A DNA stretch of 64,000 nucleotides, from positions 29,673 through 93,672 of the forward strand of contig NZ_BMHM01000007.1 of assembly GCF_014640815.1 (NCBI RefSeq). The letters are read 5' to 3'. The DNA is from Vreelandella lutescens (GTDB lineage: Bacteria; Pseudomonadota; Gammaproteobacteria; Pseudomonadales; Halomonadaceae). Positions within the stretch are counted from its first letter, which is position 1. Every line of letters starts with the position of its first letter. Both the position numbers and the translations under genes were made by a program. Shown in pieces: positions 7,376 through 16,271 of the stretch. The notes under the pieces are model-generated. The model had not been told where the DNA came from, did no database searches, and saw only the letters and a list, made by a program, of their open reading frames with translations.

Positions 7376-9901
7376 TTAACCTCCTATCACGCGGGGCAAC
7401 ACAGCGAGCGAGCCCACCAGGATCCAGAAGACCACGGCGTTGTAGCGCCACAGCTGTACCACCACAGCAGGTTCGAACGGCGCATGGGCGCCCACGTAGC
7501 CATAGCGCACCCGCAGCGCCTGCATGACCGTCAGTACGACCGCAAGCCCGCCGTGGAACAGGGCATAAATCAGACCCAACAGCAGCACGGCATCGTGGGT
7601 GGTCTCGGTGGGGGCCAAATCGGCGGCCAGCATCACCCAGGTGGTCAGGGCGACCTGCACGGCCCCCAGCGTACCGGCTAGATAAAAGCCGCTGGCAAGC
7701 CCGGCATCCTGCTGGCGGCGCAGCCCACGGATCAGCTTAACCATCACCATATAGCCTGCCGTGATGGCCAAGCCTGCGGCCACAAGGCCCGACAGCGAGA
7801 GCGGCGACACGTCAGGCATGCTCCACTCCGGGGAGACGGTCCACAGGTAGAACCAGCCGAACAGGTAAGAAAGAAAGAACGAGCCGTTGGCAATCAAAAA
7901 AGTGCCCATGGCCCACACACCCGGGCCATCCATGGTGCGAGAGTGCAGCGGCGGGTCACCGGGCGACACATTGGCATCCGGCGCGGCCTTAGGGTGCGCG
8001 CCGTTCTCCCAGGACCAGCGCAGCAGGAACACCCCGGCAATCAGCACGAAGACACCGGCCAGCGCATAGACCCGCACCAGCAGGCTGATACACACCACCG
8101 CCAGCGCCATGGCAGCAAACAGAGGCCACCAGGAGTTACCCGGCAGGTGAATGATTTCACGCACCTTGCCGGAGATAGGGTCGGTGCCCCACATCTCACG
8201 CCGCCCGTGGGTGGCGACCGCCAGCGAGTGCTTCCCTTCCGCCATGGTGACAGGTAGGTTCGGGTCATCCCACAAGGGGTGACGGGTTTCGATCTTGGGC
8301 AGGCTGACGAAGTTGTAAGCACTGGGTGGCATGGTGTTGGCCCACTCCAGCGTATCGGCGTTCCAGGGGTTCTGCTTGGCGGGTTTGCCAAAGCGGAAAT
8401 GTAACGCAATATCCAGCAGCACCATGGCAATACCTGCAGACATGACAAAACTGCTGACCGACGAAAGCAGGTTATAGATATCCCAGCCCATGCCGGTGTC
8501 GTAGGTGTAGACGCGGCGCGGCATCCCCAGAAGCCCGGTCCAGTGCATGATCAAGAAGGTGCCGTTGAAGCCCAAAAATGTCAGCCAAAAACCCCAGCGG
8601 CCCAAATTCTCAGAGGGCATGCGTCCGGAAAACAGCGGCAGCCAATAGTAGAGCCCGGCAATCAGCGGGAAGAACATGCCCCCCACCAGCACGTAGTGCA
8701 TGTGCGCCACCACGAAGTGGGTATCGTGAACCTGCCAGTTGAACGGCACCAGCGCCAGCATGACGCCGGTTAAACCACCGCAGACAAAGATGATCAGAAA
8801 GCCCAGCACCCACAACATGGGCAGCTTCATTTTAGGCTTGCCCAGCCATAGCGTGGCCAGCCACACGAACACCTGAATGGCCGTGGGCACCGCCACCAGC
8901 ATACTGGCCGCCGAGAAGAAGGCCTGCGCCAGCTGGGGAATGCCCACCGTGAACATGTGGTGAACCCACAGGCCGAAGCTGATGAACCCCGTGACAATAA
9001 TGGCAAAGACTACCCAGCCATAGCCCACGATGGGCCTTCCGGCAAAGACAGGAATCAGCGTCGAGATGATCCCCGCCGCAGGCAGGAAAATGATGTAGAC
9101 CTCAGGGTGCCCGAACAGCCAGAACAAATGCTGCCATAGGATCGGGTCACCTCCGCCAGCGACTTCAAAAAACGGCATGCCGACGGCGCGCTCCAGCTCC
9201 AGCATGACACTGGCCAGAATCAGCGGCGGGAAGCCCACCACGATCATCAGCGCCATGGCGAGGATGTACCAAGCAAACAGCGGCATTTTATGCAGCGCCA
9301 TGCCCTGTGTACGTGTGCGCAAGATAGAGACGACGATTTCCACCCCGGCAGAAAGTGCCGAGATTTCCACGAAAGTAATACCCAACAGCCAGAAATCAGG
9401 GCCAAGGTCAGGGGAGAACTCACTGCTACTGAGCGGCGTATACATGAACCAGCCACTGGAAGGAGCCATTTCCAGAATAAGGCTGGAGGTCAGAATGATG
9501 CCGCCAAACAGGTAACACCAGTAGCCCAGCGAGGTGAGCCGGGGGCACACTAGGTCCCGTGCGCCGATCATCTTGGGGATCATGTAGATCGCCAACCCCT
9601 CCAGCATGGGAATGGCGAACAGGAACATCATGACCGTGCCATGCATGGTCGTGACCTGATTGTAGATATCCGGCGACATGAAGTCCTGATCGGGCATGGC
9701 CAGCTGGGTACGCACCAGCATGGCCAGGATGCCGCCGATCAGGAAAAACACCATCCCGGTGATCATGAAGCGCAGGCCCAGCGTCGTATGGTTGACGATA
9801 GTCAGTGCCTTCCACCCTTTGGGATTACCCCAAATATCGTGCAGGTCTTCATGCAACTGCTGCGGGTCCTGCTCAATGGCTTTTTGGCTAACGCTACTCA
9901 T
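7376..9901 (-). CDS. ctaD: cytochrome c oxidase subunit I-III fusion (caa3 type)
   Basis: About 841 residues. The first ~560 are heme-copper oxidase subunit I, with the low-spin heme His in HGTVMMFLFAIP, CuB ligands His265 (in HPEVY) and His314-His315, and the heme ligands in HDTHFVVAHMHY. The Glu of GHPEVY marks the A1 subgroup. After a linker, residues ~600-841 are subunit III (WAMGTFLIANGSFFLSYLFGWFYLW...LFHGGLAVVLTVM). I chose ATG 9901 because it overlaps the subunit II stop as ATGA; a longer TTG start at 9922 is possible. The enzyme reduces O2 to water and pumps protons across the inner membrane. Confidence 0.93.
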   Translation of the reverse strand: MSSVSQKAIEQDPQQLHEDLHDIWGNPKGWKALTIVNHTTLGLRFMITGMVFFLIGGILAMLVRTQLAMPDQDFMSPDIYNQVTTMHGTVMMFLFAIPMLEGLAIYMIPKMIGARDLVCPRLTSLGYWCYLFGGIILTSSLILEMAPSSGWFMYTPLSSSEFSPDLGPDFWLLGITFVEISALSAGVEIVVSILRTRTQGMALHKMPLFAWYILAMALMIVVGFPPLILASVMLELERAVGMPFFEVAGGGDPILWQHLFWLFGHPEVYIIFLPAAGIISTLIPVFAGRPIVGYGWVVFAIIVTGFISFGLWVHHMFTVGIPQLAQAFFSAASMLVAVPTAIQVFVWLATLWLGKPKMKLPMLWVLGFLIIFVCGGLTGVMLALVPFNWQVHDTHFVVAHMHYVLVGGMFFPLIAGLYYWLPLFSGRMPSENLGRWGFWLTFLGFNGTFLIMHWTGLLGMPRRVYTYDTGMGWDIYNLLSSVSSFVMSAGIAMVLLDIALHFRFGKPAKQNPWNADTLEWANTMPPSAYNFVSLPKIETRHPLWDDPNLPVTMAEGKHSLAVATHGRREMWGTDPISGKVREIIHLPGNSWWPLFAAMALAVVCISLLVRVYALAGVFVLIAGVFLLRWSWENGAHPKAAPDANVSPGDPPLHSRTMDGPGVWAMGTFLIANGSFFLSYLFGWFYLWTVSPEWSMPDVSPLSLSGLVAAGLAITAGYMVMVKLIRGLRRQQDAGLASGFYLAGTLGAVQVALTTWVMLAADLAPTETTHDAVLLLGLIYALFHGGLAVVLTVMQALRVRYGYVGAHAPFEPAVVVQLWRYNAVVFWILVGSLAVLPRVIGG

Positions 9902-10959
9902 GGGTTCAAGGTCTCCAACCAAGCACCCAGGCTGTCCAGGGTGTCCGTGTCGATATCAGCGTGGGACGGCATCAGGTTACCGGGCTTCAACGTCTGATGA
10001 TGGTGCAGCCATTGGCTGATGGCGCCATCGTCCATGGCCATCACGCCAGCGCCCAGCGTTGCTCGGCTGCCCACGTCGGAAAGGTCGGGCCCCAGCGTGC
10101 CATCACTGACCCCGGCCACCGAATGGCAGCTGGCACAGTGGGTCATGAACGCGCTGCGCGCCTCGTCATCGGTAGCATTGGCCGTCGCCATTGTTGCCAG
10201 AGCGTCTCGCTGCCGCTCGGCCAGCCAGGCGTCATACTCTTCCCGGGGCAAGGCTTCGACGAATAGATGCATATGGGCATGCGCCACGCCACACAGCTCG
10301 GCGCACTGGGCACCAAAGACGGCGGGAATGTCTGCCTGCAGACGAATGCGGTTTTCCCGGCCGGGAATCATGTCAACCTTGCCACCCAGGCGCGGAATCC
10401 AGAACCCATGGATGACATCGGCGCTGGTGACGTGGAAATCCACTGGCTCGCCGACCGGCATCACCAGATGGTTGGCGGTGACTACCTCGCCGCCTTCGGC
10501 ATTGGGATAGCGCACTTCGAACCACCACTGATGGCCGATGACTTCGATCACCTCGCCGGGTTCGCCAATGGCCAGCATGCGCTGACCGGCAGGCACACCA
10601 AAGGCGAGCAGCGCCACGATGCTGACCACGGGCAGCAGGATACCGCCCCCCAGAATCCAGTGGCGAGCCACCCGCCGCTCCTGAGAAGGCGTGCGGGTGA
10701 CGTCCCTGGGCCTGAAGGCAAACAGCCAAAGCCCCGTGAGCACCGTCAGCACCACGGCACTGAAGGTCAACATGATCCACCAAATCAAGGCAACATCTCG
10801 TGCAGCTTGCCCAGCGGGGTCTAGAATGGACTTATCGCCCGCACAGCCGGCGGTCAACAAGGCCAGCCCCAGCACCGCCAAAACGGCTATTCGGTTGACC
10901 CGCCGACCCGTTGCGCGTTGAATGTTGGGCGAGGCTATATTGCTGTTACGTTCCCTCAT
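9898..10959 (-). CDS. ctaC: cytochrome c oxidase subunit II with fused cytochrome c
   Basis: 353 residues. A lipoprotein-type signal (LGLALLTAGC, Cys39) is followed by two membrane helices and a cupredoxin domain with CuA ligands Cys219, Cys223, His227 and Met230 (CAELCGVAHAHM). The C terminus is a class I cytochrome c with Cys275-x2-Cys278-His279 and a Met in NLMPS. The CuA plus cytochrome c fusion defines the caa3 type. The start at ATG 10959 has AAGGGA about 9 bases upstream; the upstream in-frame codons lack such a site. It is the first gene of the operon, and only 37 bases separate it from a divergent gene. Confidence 0.93.
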   Translation of the reverse strand: MRERNSNIASPNIQRATGRRVNRIAVLAVLGLALLTAGCAGDKSILDPAGQAARDVALIWWIMLTFSAVVLTVLTGLWLFAFRPRDVTRTPSQERRVARHWILGGGILLPVVSIVALLAFGVPAGQRMLAIGEPGEVIEVIGHQWWFEVRYPNAEGGEVVTANHLVMPVGEPVDFHVTSADVIHGFWIPRLGGKVDMIPGRENRIRLQADIPAVFGAQCAELCGVAHAHMHLFVEALPREEYDAWLAERQRDALATMATANATDDEARSAFMTHCASCHSVAGVSDGTLGPDLSDVGSRATLGAGVMAMDDGAISQWLHHHQTLKPGNLMPSHADIDTDTLDSLGAWLETLNP

Positions 10960-10996
10960 CTGCTGTTTCCCTTTAGTCTGCCCACAGGAAGTGACC

Positions 10997-11455
10997 ATGG
11001 CGCCAACTCCCCAACGTTCGATCAAAAGCCGAGCCTCTTTGGCTGGCCACCCGCTGCACCCCGTGATGATTCACTTCCCTGTTGCTGCCCTGATGGCCCT
11101 GGTAGCAAGCGACTTTGCCTACTGGTATACCGAGGACCCCTTCTGGATACGCAGCGGCCTGTGGCTGGCGGGCGTCGGCGCCTTTGGCGGCTGGATCGCC
11201 TCGATAGCCGGCATCATCGATCTGGTGACGGTGTCGCGCATACGACGCCTGATTACCGGTTGGAGCCACGCCATCGTGGCGGTGGTGATGCTTTCGCTGG
11301 CGTCGTTCAACTGGCTGCTGCGCTTCAACGAACCCGAAGCAATCCTGCCCTGGGGGTTGGCGGTATCGCTGCTTACGGGGGGGTTGATTGCGCTGGCCGG
11401 CTGGCTGGGCGGCCAACTGGTTTACGAGCACGCCGTGGGCGTGGATGTCGACTAA
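10997..11455 (+). CDS. DUF2231 membrane protein
   Basis: 152 residues with four probable membrane helices. The DUF2231 signature LAGHPLHPVMIHFPVAALMALVASDFAYW lies near the N terminus. Members are often found beside heme or copper oxidoreductase genes, but the function is not established. ATG 10997 has AGGAAG 7 bases upstream. It is divergent from the oxidase operon across a very short shared promoter region, so the two may be co-regulated. Confidence 0.8.
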   Translation: MAPTPQRSIKSRASLAGHPLHPVMIHFPVAALMALVASDFAYWYTEDPFWIRSGLWLAGVGAFGGWIASIAGIIDLVTVSRIRRLITGWSHAIVAVVMLSLASFNWLLRFNEPEAILPWGLAVSLLTGGLIALAGWLGGQLVYEHAVGVDVD

Positions 11456-11476
11456 CCACCTGCGCATGGGCATCGG

Positions 11477-11902
11477 CTAACTCCAATCAAGTGGTTTGGC
11501 CAGCACGAAGCCCAGCACGGCCAGAATACCCGCCACTGCCAGCAGCAACGCCAGCAGGTTGGCGGGTTTCACACCGCGATAGATGCCCATTTCCAGACGC
11601 AGAATCAGCCAGCCAAAACAGCCGTGAGCGGCCACCATAGCCACCACCGCGGCCAGCTTGAAGATCAGCCAGCCACCCATTAGCCCGTGGAGCAGAAACA
11701 GTAGCGTGCCCGACGCAATGGCCAGTAGCGCGGCAGGGGTGGCAACGGAGTTGTAGAAGTAGCGCGGCATGGGCGGTGAACCCTGCGCAAAACCAGCGTC
11801 CTTGCGCAGCTGAAGGGCGTGACTCAGCAGCGCAGGTAAGTAAAGCAGCGAACCGCACCAGATAACCAGTGCGGCAATATGAAGCAATTTTAGCCAGGGC
11901 AT
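11477..11902 (-). CDS. CopD/HemJ-like four-helix membrane protein
   Basis: 141 residues starting MPWLKLLHIAALVIWCGSLLYLPALLSHAL. The LH-x-x-x-x-x-I-W-x-G-x-L-x-x-LP pattern is typical of the CopD/HemJ superfamily, with three further helices and conserved His residues. HemJ oxidises protoporphyrinogen IX, while CopD-like proteins are linked to copper; which applies here is unclear, though the nearby heme-copper oxidase fits either. The start at ATG 11902 has AAGGAAG upstream. Convergent with the DUF2231 gene, 21 bases apart. Confidence 0.7.
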   Translation of the reverse strand: MPWLKLLHIAALVIWCGSLLYLPALLSHALQLRKDAGFAQGSPPMPRYFYNSVATPAALLAIASGTLLFLLHGLMGGWLIFKLAAVVAMVAAHGCFGWLILRLEMGIYRGVKPANLLALLLAVAGILAVLGFVLAKPLDWS

Positions 11903-11984
11903 TGCGGCTTCCTTGCGTTGCATTGGGCAGGGGGAGAAATAACTCCGTTAACCTTAGACAACACTGGCCACTCTGGCTAGGCGT

Positions 11985-12806
11985 TTAGCTAACGATAATC
12001 TCGTAACCCGTGAATTTACGAAGATTTATCACGCCGGTATCCAGTATCAAGTACTGCCCTTTCACGCCCTGCAAGATACCCTCTACCTGTGGTTGCTTAT
12101 CAAAATTGTGCGACACCACTTTGCGTGGAAACGTCTCTACTGGGTAGTGGAAGTGGTGAGGCGTTTCATCCAGTTCACGAATGGCATCCTCACCGTGCAC
12201 CTGGCGCAGCTGCGCCAGCCCATCGGCCAGTGCGCTCAATAGACGGTCGCGCTCAGCACAGAGGTCCAGTGTGGCCACATCGCCTTTCAGCATGGCCCGC
12301 CAGTTGGTGCGGTCGGCGACCTGCTCCTTGAACAACATTTCGACCATGCCTGACTGCTGCCGCGTATTGACCTCCAGAATGGGCAACGCCTGAATAGCGC
12401 CCTGGTCCAACCAGCGGGTAGGCATCTGCGTTTTGCGGGTGATGCCCACCTTCAGCCCCGAAGAGTTGGCAAGATAGACGATATGGGGCTGAAAACAGTG
12501 GGTTTCTCCCCACTCTGGCTCGCGGCAGGTGCCTTGGTAGTAGTGGCACGTCTCAGGCTTCATGATGCAGGTATCGCACTGAGCCAAGCGCTTAAAACAC
12601 GGGTAGCAATAGCCTTGCGCAAAGCTCTTTTTGGTTGCCCGCCCACAGTGTGTGCAGGCAATGGCACCGCTCCATAAGAGGCGCATCGGTGAGCCAATAC
12701 GTGCATTCAGCTCCACCCGATGCTCGCCGGCGCGCAGATGGTAAACCACCTGACCCTCTTGGCGGCTGGGCAGCGCTGTCGCCATTTTTTGCAGACAACC
12801 TTTCAC
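11985..12806 (-). CDS. DUF2797 protein (zinc-binding, GIY-YIG-like)
   Basis: About 273 residues. Four-Cys clusters (CTHCGRATKKSFAQGYCYPCF, CDTCIMKPETCHY) suggest bound zinc. They are followed by GETHCFQPHIVYLANSSGLKVGITRKTQMPTRW, which resembles a GIY-YIG nuclease core. The reaction is unknown. I placed the start at GTG 12806, from how homologues begin as I recall them; it lies 26 bases after the yeaC stop. ATG codons at 12848 and 12905 would overlap yeaC and add unmatched residues. Confidence 0.82.
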   Translation of the reverse strand: MKGCLQKMATALPSRQEGQVVYHLRAGEHRVELNARIGSPMRLLWSGAIACTHCGRATKKSFAQGYCYPCFKRLAQCDTCIMKPETCHYYQGTCREPEWGETHCFQPHIVYLANSSGLKVGITRKTQMPTRWLDQGAIQALPILEVNTRQQSGMVEMLFKEQVADRTNWRAMLKGDVATLDLCAERDRLLSALADGLAQLRQVHGEDAIRELDETPHHFHYPVETFPRKVVSHNFDKQPQVEGILQGVKGQYLILDTGVINLRKFTGYEIIVS

Positions 12807-12831
12807 CGGGGTTAACGTTGGCGAAAACAAA

Positions 12832-13116
12832 TCAGTCACGCGTCGCATCCCGGGCCAGGCCCGCCATTTCAGGGCTAACGCCAGCTCCCGTTGCACCGGC
12901 CCCACAGGTGCGCCGCTCTAAATATCCGACGCGGCTCTCTTCAGGCACATTGTTCTCGGCTTCATAGCGCATGACCGCTTCTAAGCACAGCTCGGTTTGC
13001 TCCGGCGTTAGGCGTCGGCCATCGGGCCATTTACGCAGCGAGACTGCCTGCTTCAGGCTTTCGTAAATGGCAGGCGTCATCTGATTGATCATTTTATCGA
13101 AGGTCATATCGCTCAC
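12832..13116 (-). CDS. yeaC: YeaC-like DUF1315 protein
   Basis: About 94 residues. The family core is MTFDKMINQMTPAIYESLKQAVSLRKWPDGRRLTPEQTELCLEAVMRYEAENNVPEESRVGYLER. The C-terminal ~25 residues are Gly/Ala-rich and variable. Its function is unknown. GTG 13116 is preferred because GAGAGG lies 8 bases upstream; ATG 13107 is also possible. It precedes the DUF2797 gene on the same strand, a pairing I believe recurs in related genomes. Confidence 0.8.
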   Translation of the reverse strand: MSDMTFDKMINQMTPAIYESLKQAVSLRKWPDGRRLTPEQTELCLEAVMRYEAENNVPEESRVGYLERRTCGAGATGAGVSPEMAGLARDATRD

Positions 13117-13157
13117 GGTTAGCACCTCTCACGTTGGCTGCTTTTCAATTAGTGGCA

Positions 13158-14009
13158 TTAGGCTTTGCGGCGTTTGGAAGAATAATACCAGCCTGTGGCA
13201 AGCCCCACGAGCAGCCCGCCCAAGTGGGCTTCGTTAGCAACATTGCCAAATCCGACCGTGCCAGCAATATCGGTCATGGTGAAGACCATCCACCCCAGCA
13301 TAAAAATCACCAGCATTTGTGGCACAAAGAAGCCGCTCTGCGGGGCGCGACGCGACATCAGCCACACGTGCGCTAACAGCGCATACACTACGCCAGACAT
13401 ACCACCAAATAGCACCGTGCCAGTAACATATTGAGCAACGTTCGCGCCAATACCGGCCACCAAAAGTAGCAGCAGCATCATTTTACTGCCTTGACGCAGC
13501 TCGATTTGCTGCCCGAAGTACCACACCCACATCAGGTTGAAGATCAGGTGCATCCAACCGAAATGTAGAAATGCAGGCGATAACAGCCGCCACACCTGCC
13601 CTCCCATCACGGTGTCTGCCAGCGAGCCATACACCAACTGGCCGCCAGCAATCCCCACCGGCACGATGGTCAGTGCCACGATTAACAGATCACCAAAAAC
13701 ACCGGTTAACGCAAACACACCCACACTAATCACTATCATGAGCGCCGTCACTGGCACTCGGCGTAGGTTGGCAGCAAGGCTGTGGCTTGCGCGAGGCCGT
13801 TGGGGCCTAGCTTCATCGAGAATCAATGGCTCACCGCGCTCCCAGCGGCCAACCAAAGCACGTAATTCGTCATGCTGACGAGGGTCGGCCACCCAGAGCA
13901 GCTGGCCGTCCGTTTCGTCAGTGATCCGGTGGCCAATGCGGTAGTGCCATAATGCTTTGCGCAGTGACTGCGTATCTGCGCCCGTGGGCAAGAGCATGAC
14001 TGGATGCAT
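13158..14009 (-). CDS. glpG: rhomboid intramembrane serine protease, GlpG type
   Basis: 283 residues. An N-terminal ~80-residue cytoplasmic domain, as in GlpG, is followed by six or seven membrane helices. The catalytic dyad is Ser205 in GMSG and His262 in NEAHLGG. His154 and Asn158 in HLIFNLMW supply the oxyanion-site residues. Rhomboids cleave membrane proteins within their helices, and GlpG takes part in membrane-protein quality control. All catalytic residues are present. It lies downstream of a small-RNA candidate and terminator on the same strand. Confidence 0.9.
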   Translation of the reverse strand: MHPVMLLPTGADTQSLRKALWHYRIGHRITDETDGQLLWVADPRQHDELRALVGRWERGEPLILDEARPQRPRASHSLAANLRRVPVTALMIVISVGVFALTGVFGDLLIVALTIVPVGIAGGQLVYGSLADTVMGGQVWRLLSPAFLHFGWMHLIFNLMWVWYFGQQIELRQGSKMMLLLLLVAGIGANVAQYVTGTVLFGGMSGVVYALLAHVWLMSRRAPQSGFFVPQMLVIFMLGWMVFTMTDIAGTVGFGNVANEAHLGGLLVGLATGWYYSSKRRKA

Positions 14010-14098
14010 GGCATCTCCCTTTTATCCAAGTTTGGGTGCGCCACGTTATATCGCACCACGTGGTAGTGCGCGTAAGCGCCGTTTTGCCAACGGATAAA

Positions 14099-14217
14099 CA
14101 AAAAAATCCGGCGGAGGGGGCCGCCGGATAAAAGCAAGGGATCATTCAAGGGAACACTTACTCTGATAGCCGGCAACAGGGTTAGTTCAGCAGTTTTGCA
14201 AAAATTATGTAACCATA
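14099..14217 (-). ncRNA. candidate small RNA A (3'-UTR-located)
   Basis: A promoter-like pair on the minus strand, TTGACT (14252-14247) and GATAAA (14229-14224) with a 17-base spacer, would start a transcript near 14217. The transcript ends at the strong terminator at 14128-14100, giving about 118 bases. Just before the hairpin it carries GATCCCTTGCTT, the same 12 bases found before the orphan terminator of candidate B near 18.4 kb. It also has a second CCCTTG. The promoter overlaps the end of the phosphatase gene. The alternative is simply the 3' end of that mRNA. Confidence 0.45.
14100..14128 (-). terminator. intrinsic terminator (minus strand)
   Basis: Perfect 8-bp stem TCCGGCGG/CCGCCGGA with a 6-base loop, followed on the minus strand by seven T. 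It ends the transcript of the phosphatase gene and/or small RNA A before glpG. Confidence 0.85.
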
Positions 14218-14238
14218 TGTAATTTTATCGAAACGCAT

Positions 14239-15225
14239 TTAGTCAAAGTCAATTTCCCACGGCTTTGGAAGCGCGCGCTCCTCTTTAGGTACTTGAATCC
14301 AGACGAAATGATCGGCGTTAAGCTGAGCCTCTCCACTCCAACGGTAAGCCACTAAGCGGCCAAACTTAACGGCGCTATAATCCAAACAAGCAATATTAAC
14401 GGCGGGCAGGGCAGGAATTCCTTCGCACCAGTAGTGGCCAATAAATAGCGGTGGCTGCTCCGGGCCGTAATAACTAAGCCGCTGACGCTCAACGTCCGTG
14501 AGTGGGCGCGTTTCTAAATCACCGGGTAGGTTATCCGGCTGAAAGACAACATCGCCCCACTGTTGCGGGTTCGCTGACCAAAAATGGGCACGAAAGCTTT
14601 GCCGCGTAAAGCCATCTCCAGAGTGAATGGCCACACCTTTCGGTAACGGGATGTGGGGGCCCCGAGTGAGTCGATCAAGGATTCGATAGGCTTCGGAGGT
14701 GGGATCGGTGGATTCCACCAAAAACTGATTATCCATCTGCGCAGTTGGCGCACGCTGTTTGAGCTGTCCTATCAGCGCATCATCCCAGCAGGCATGTACC
14801 ACTCGAATGCCGTCCAGCTCTAAAAAGAGTGGGATAGTCTTAAACCAGGCCAGCGTATCTTCCCACTCGTTGGTATGGTCACGGTACTGATCGAGCGTAT
14901 CTTGAATAATGCGGTTGTGGCGTGGTGTATGTTCTCGCAGCCAGCGCTTTCCACTGCCAGCGGGCGCAGGATGGGTATAGGCCAGCGCATTATACTCGTG
15001 GTTACCCATCACAATATGCGCTTCGCCCGCCTCCACCATACGCCGTGCGATGGTGACGGCTAAGCGAATACGCGGCCCGCGATCAATCAGGTCGCCTAAA
15101 AAAATCACTTTGCGTCGCGGGTGGCGATAAACACCTCCTCGCTGGTGATAGCCTAATTTTTCCAGCAGCGCGGCTAAAGTAGCGCCGCAGCCATGAATAT
15201 CACCAATTAAATCATACCCCTCCAT
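14239..15225 (-). CDS. metallophosphoesterase (PPP-like phosphatase)
   Basis: 328 residues with the calcineurin-type metal motifs in order: GDIHG (8-12), GDLIDRGP (about 45) and GNHE (about 76), plus later His residues for the dinuclear metal site. The N-terminal third resembles bacterial Ser/Thr protein phosphatases and diadenosine tetraphosphatases; the long C-terminal part is less typical, so the substrate cannot be told. It starts 1 base after the nadK stop and is surely co-transcribed with it. Confidence 0.82.
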   Translation of the reverse strand: MEGYDLIGDIHGCGATLAALLEKLGYHQRGGVYRHPRRKVIFLGDLIDRGPRIRLAVTIARRMVEAGEAHIVMGNHEYNALAYTHPAPAGSGKRWLREHTPRHNRIIQDTLDQYRDHTNEWEDTLAWFKTIPLFLELDGIRVVHACWDDALIGQLKQRAPTAQMDNQFLVESTDPTSEAYRILDRLTRGPHIPLPKGVAIHSGDGFTRQSFRAHFWSANPQQWGDVVFQPDNLPGDLETRPLTDVERQRLSYYGPEQPPLFIGHYWCEGIPALPAVNIACLDYSAVKFGRLVAYRWSGEAQLNADHFVWIQVPKEERALPKPWEIDFD

Positions 15226-15226
15226 A

Positions 15227-16159
15227 TCAATCCCCTAGCCGATGGCTCCAGCCGAGTTTACTGCGCAGCACATCGTAGAAGTTGTGCCCTATAGGGTGCA
15301 CAAGCTGAACGCGCTCCGGCTTACGGGTAATGACGAGCACATCATCTGGTTTAGCGACCGCTCGGGTTTGTCCATCACAACTAATATGAGGGTAGGTCTG
15401 GTTGGTTTCGCCGATATGAATACGTATTTCGCTGGCCGCATCAATCACAATGGGGCGACTAGAGAGCGTATGCGGGAACATGGGCACCAGCGTCACTACA
15501 TCCAGCTTAGGGTGCATAATCGGCCCACCACCAGAGAGCGCATAGGCCGTGGAGCCGGTGGGGGTGGCCACAATTAGCCCATCGCTGCGCTGGCTATAGA
15601 CAAACTGCCCATCTATAAACAGCTCAAACTCAATCATGCGCACCGCTTTACCAGGATGCACAACGACTTCGTTCAGCGCATCGCCACTGCCTACGGCGAC
15701 CCCATTGCGATAAAGCACTGCATCTAGCAAAAAGCGCTCTTCAACCTCAAACTCCCCGGCCAATACTTCACCGACCCGGGTCTCTAGTTCATCAGGAGAG
15801 ATATCGGTCAAAAACCCCAGCCGCCCACGGTTAACGCCTAAAATAAGCGTACCGCTGCGGCATAGCGTACGAGCAGCACCTAACAGGCTGCCATCCCCTC
15901 CCACCACAATCACCAAATCACACAGTTCGCCTAGCATTCGGCGACTTGCTTCAGGCAATCCGTGCTGGGGCAGCGCAGTGGCGGTGCGGTCTTCAATGAG
16001 GACCTTGTAGTCATGTTCCGTTAAATAACGAACCAATCGTTTGAGCGAGTCGACAACTTTGTCGCTGCCTAAGCGGCCAATCAAGCCAATCGTCTTGAAA
16101 GGCTTGGCTGGTTGACGAAGGCTGCCGGAGGTGGAGCCTGGCGATGAATTGTTAGACAT
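15227..16159 (-). CDS. nadK: NAD kinase
   Basis: 310 residues. It phosphorylates NAD+ to NADP+ in the cytoplasm. It has the GGDG motif (VVVGGDGSLLGAAR), NRGRLGFLTD, and the NAD-binding GSTAYALSGGGPIMHP. The N-terminal ~20 residues are a variable Ser/Pro extension. It precedes the phosphatase gene with a 1-base gap, so the two are translationally coupled. Confidence 0.95.
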   Translation of the reverse strand: MSNNSSPGSTSGSLRQPAKPFKTIGLIGRLGSDKVVDSLKRLVRYLTEHDYKVLIEDRTATALPQHGLPEASRRMLGELCDLVIVVGGDGSLLGAARTLCRSGTLILGVNRGRLGFLTDISPDELETRVGEVLAGEFEVEERFLLDAVLYRNGVAVGSGDALNEVVVHPGKAVRMIEFELFIDGQFVYSQRSDGLIVATPTGSTAYALSGGGPIMHPKLDVVTLVPMFPHTLSSRPIVIDAASEIRIHIGETNQTYPHISCDGQTRAVAKPDDVLVITRKPERVQLVHPIGHNFYDVLRSKLGWSHRLGD

Positions 16160-16271
16160 GGGCGACTCTCGCTAGCGTTAGCCCACATTATGGAGAGGAA
16201 GGCGGTATCGAGCAAATCACCCGGCGCGGTAGAGCTGAGCCTAACGCGCCGGTAAAAATCAGCGGCTTAAC

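Noticed and set aside
10918..11640. 240-codon open frame overlapping the DUF2231 gene
   Set aside because: Out of frame with the recognisable DUF2231 protein and of low-complexity composition; runs on into the antisense of the CopD-like gene.
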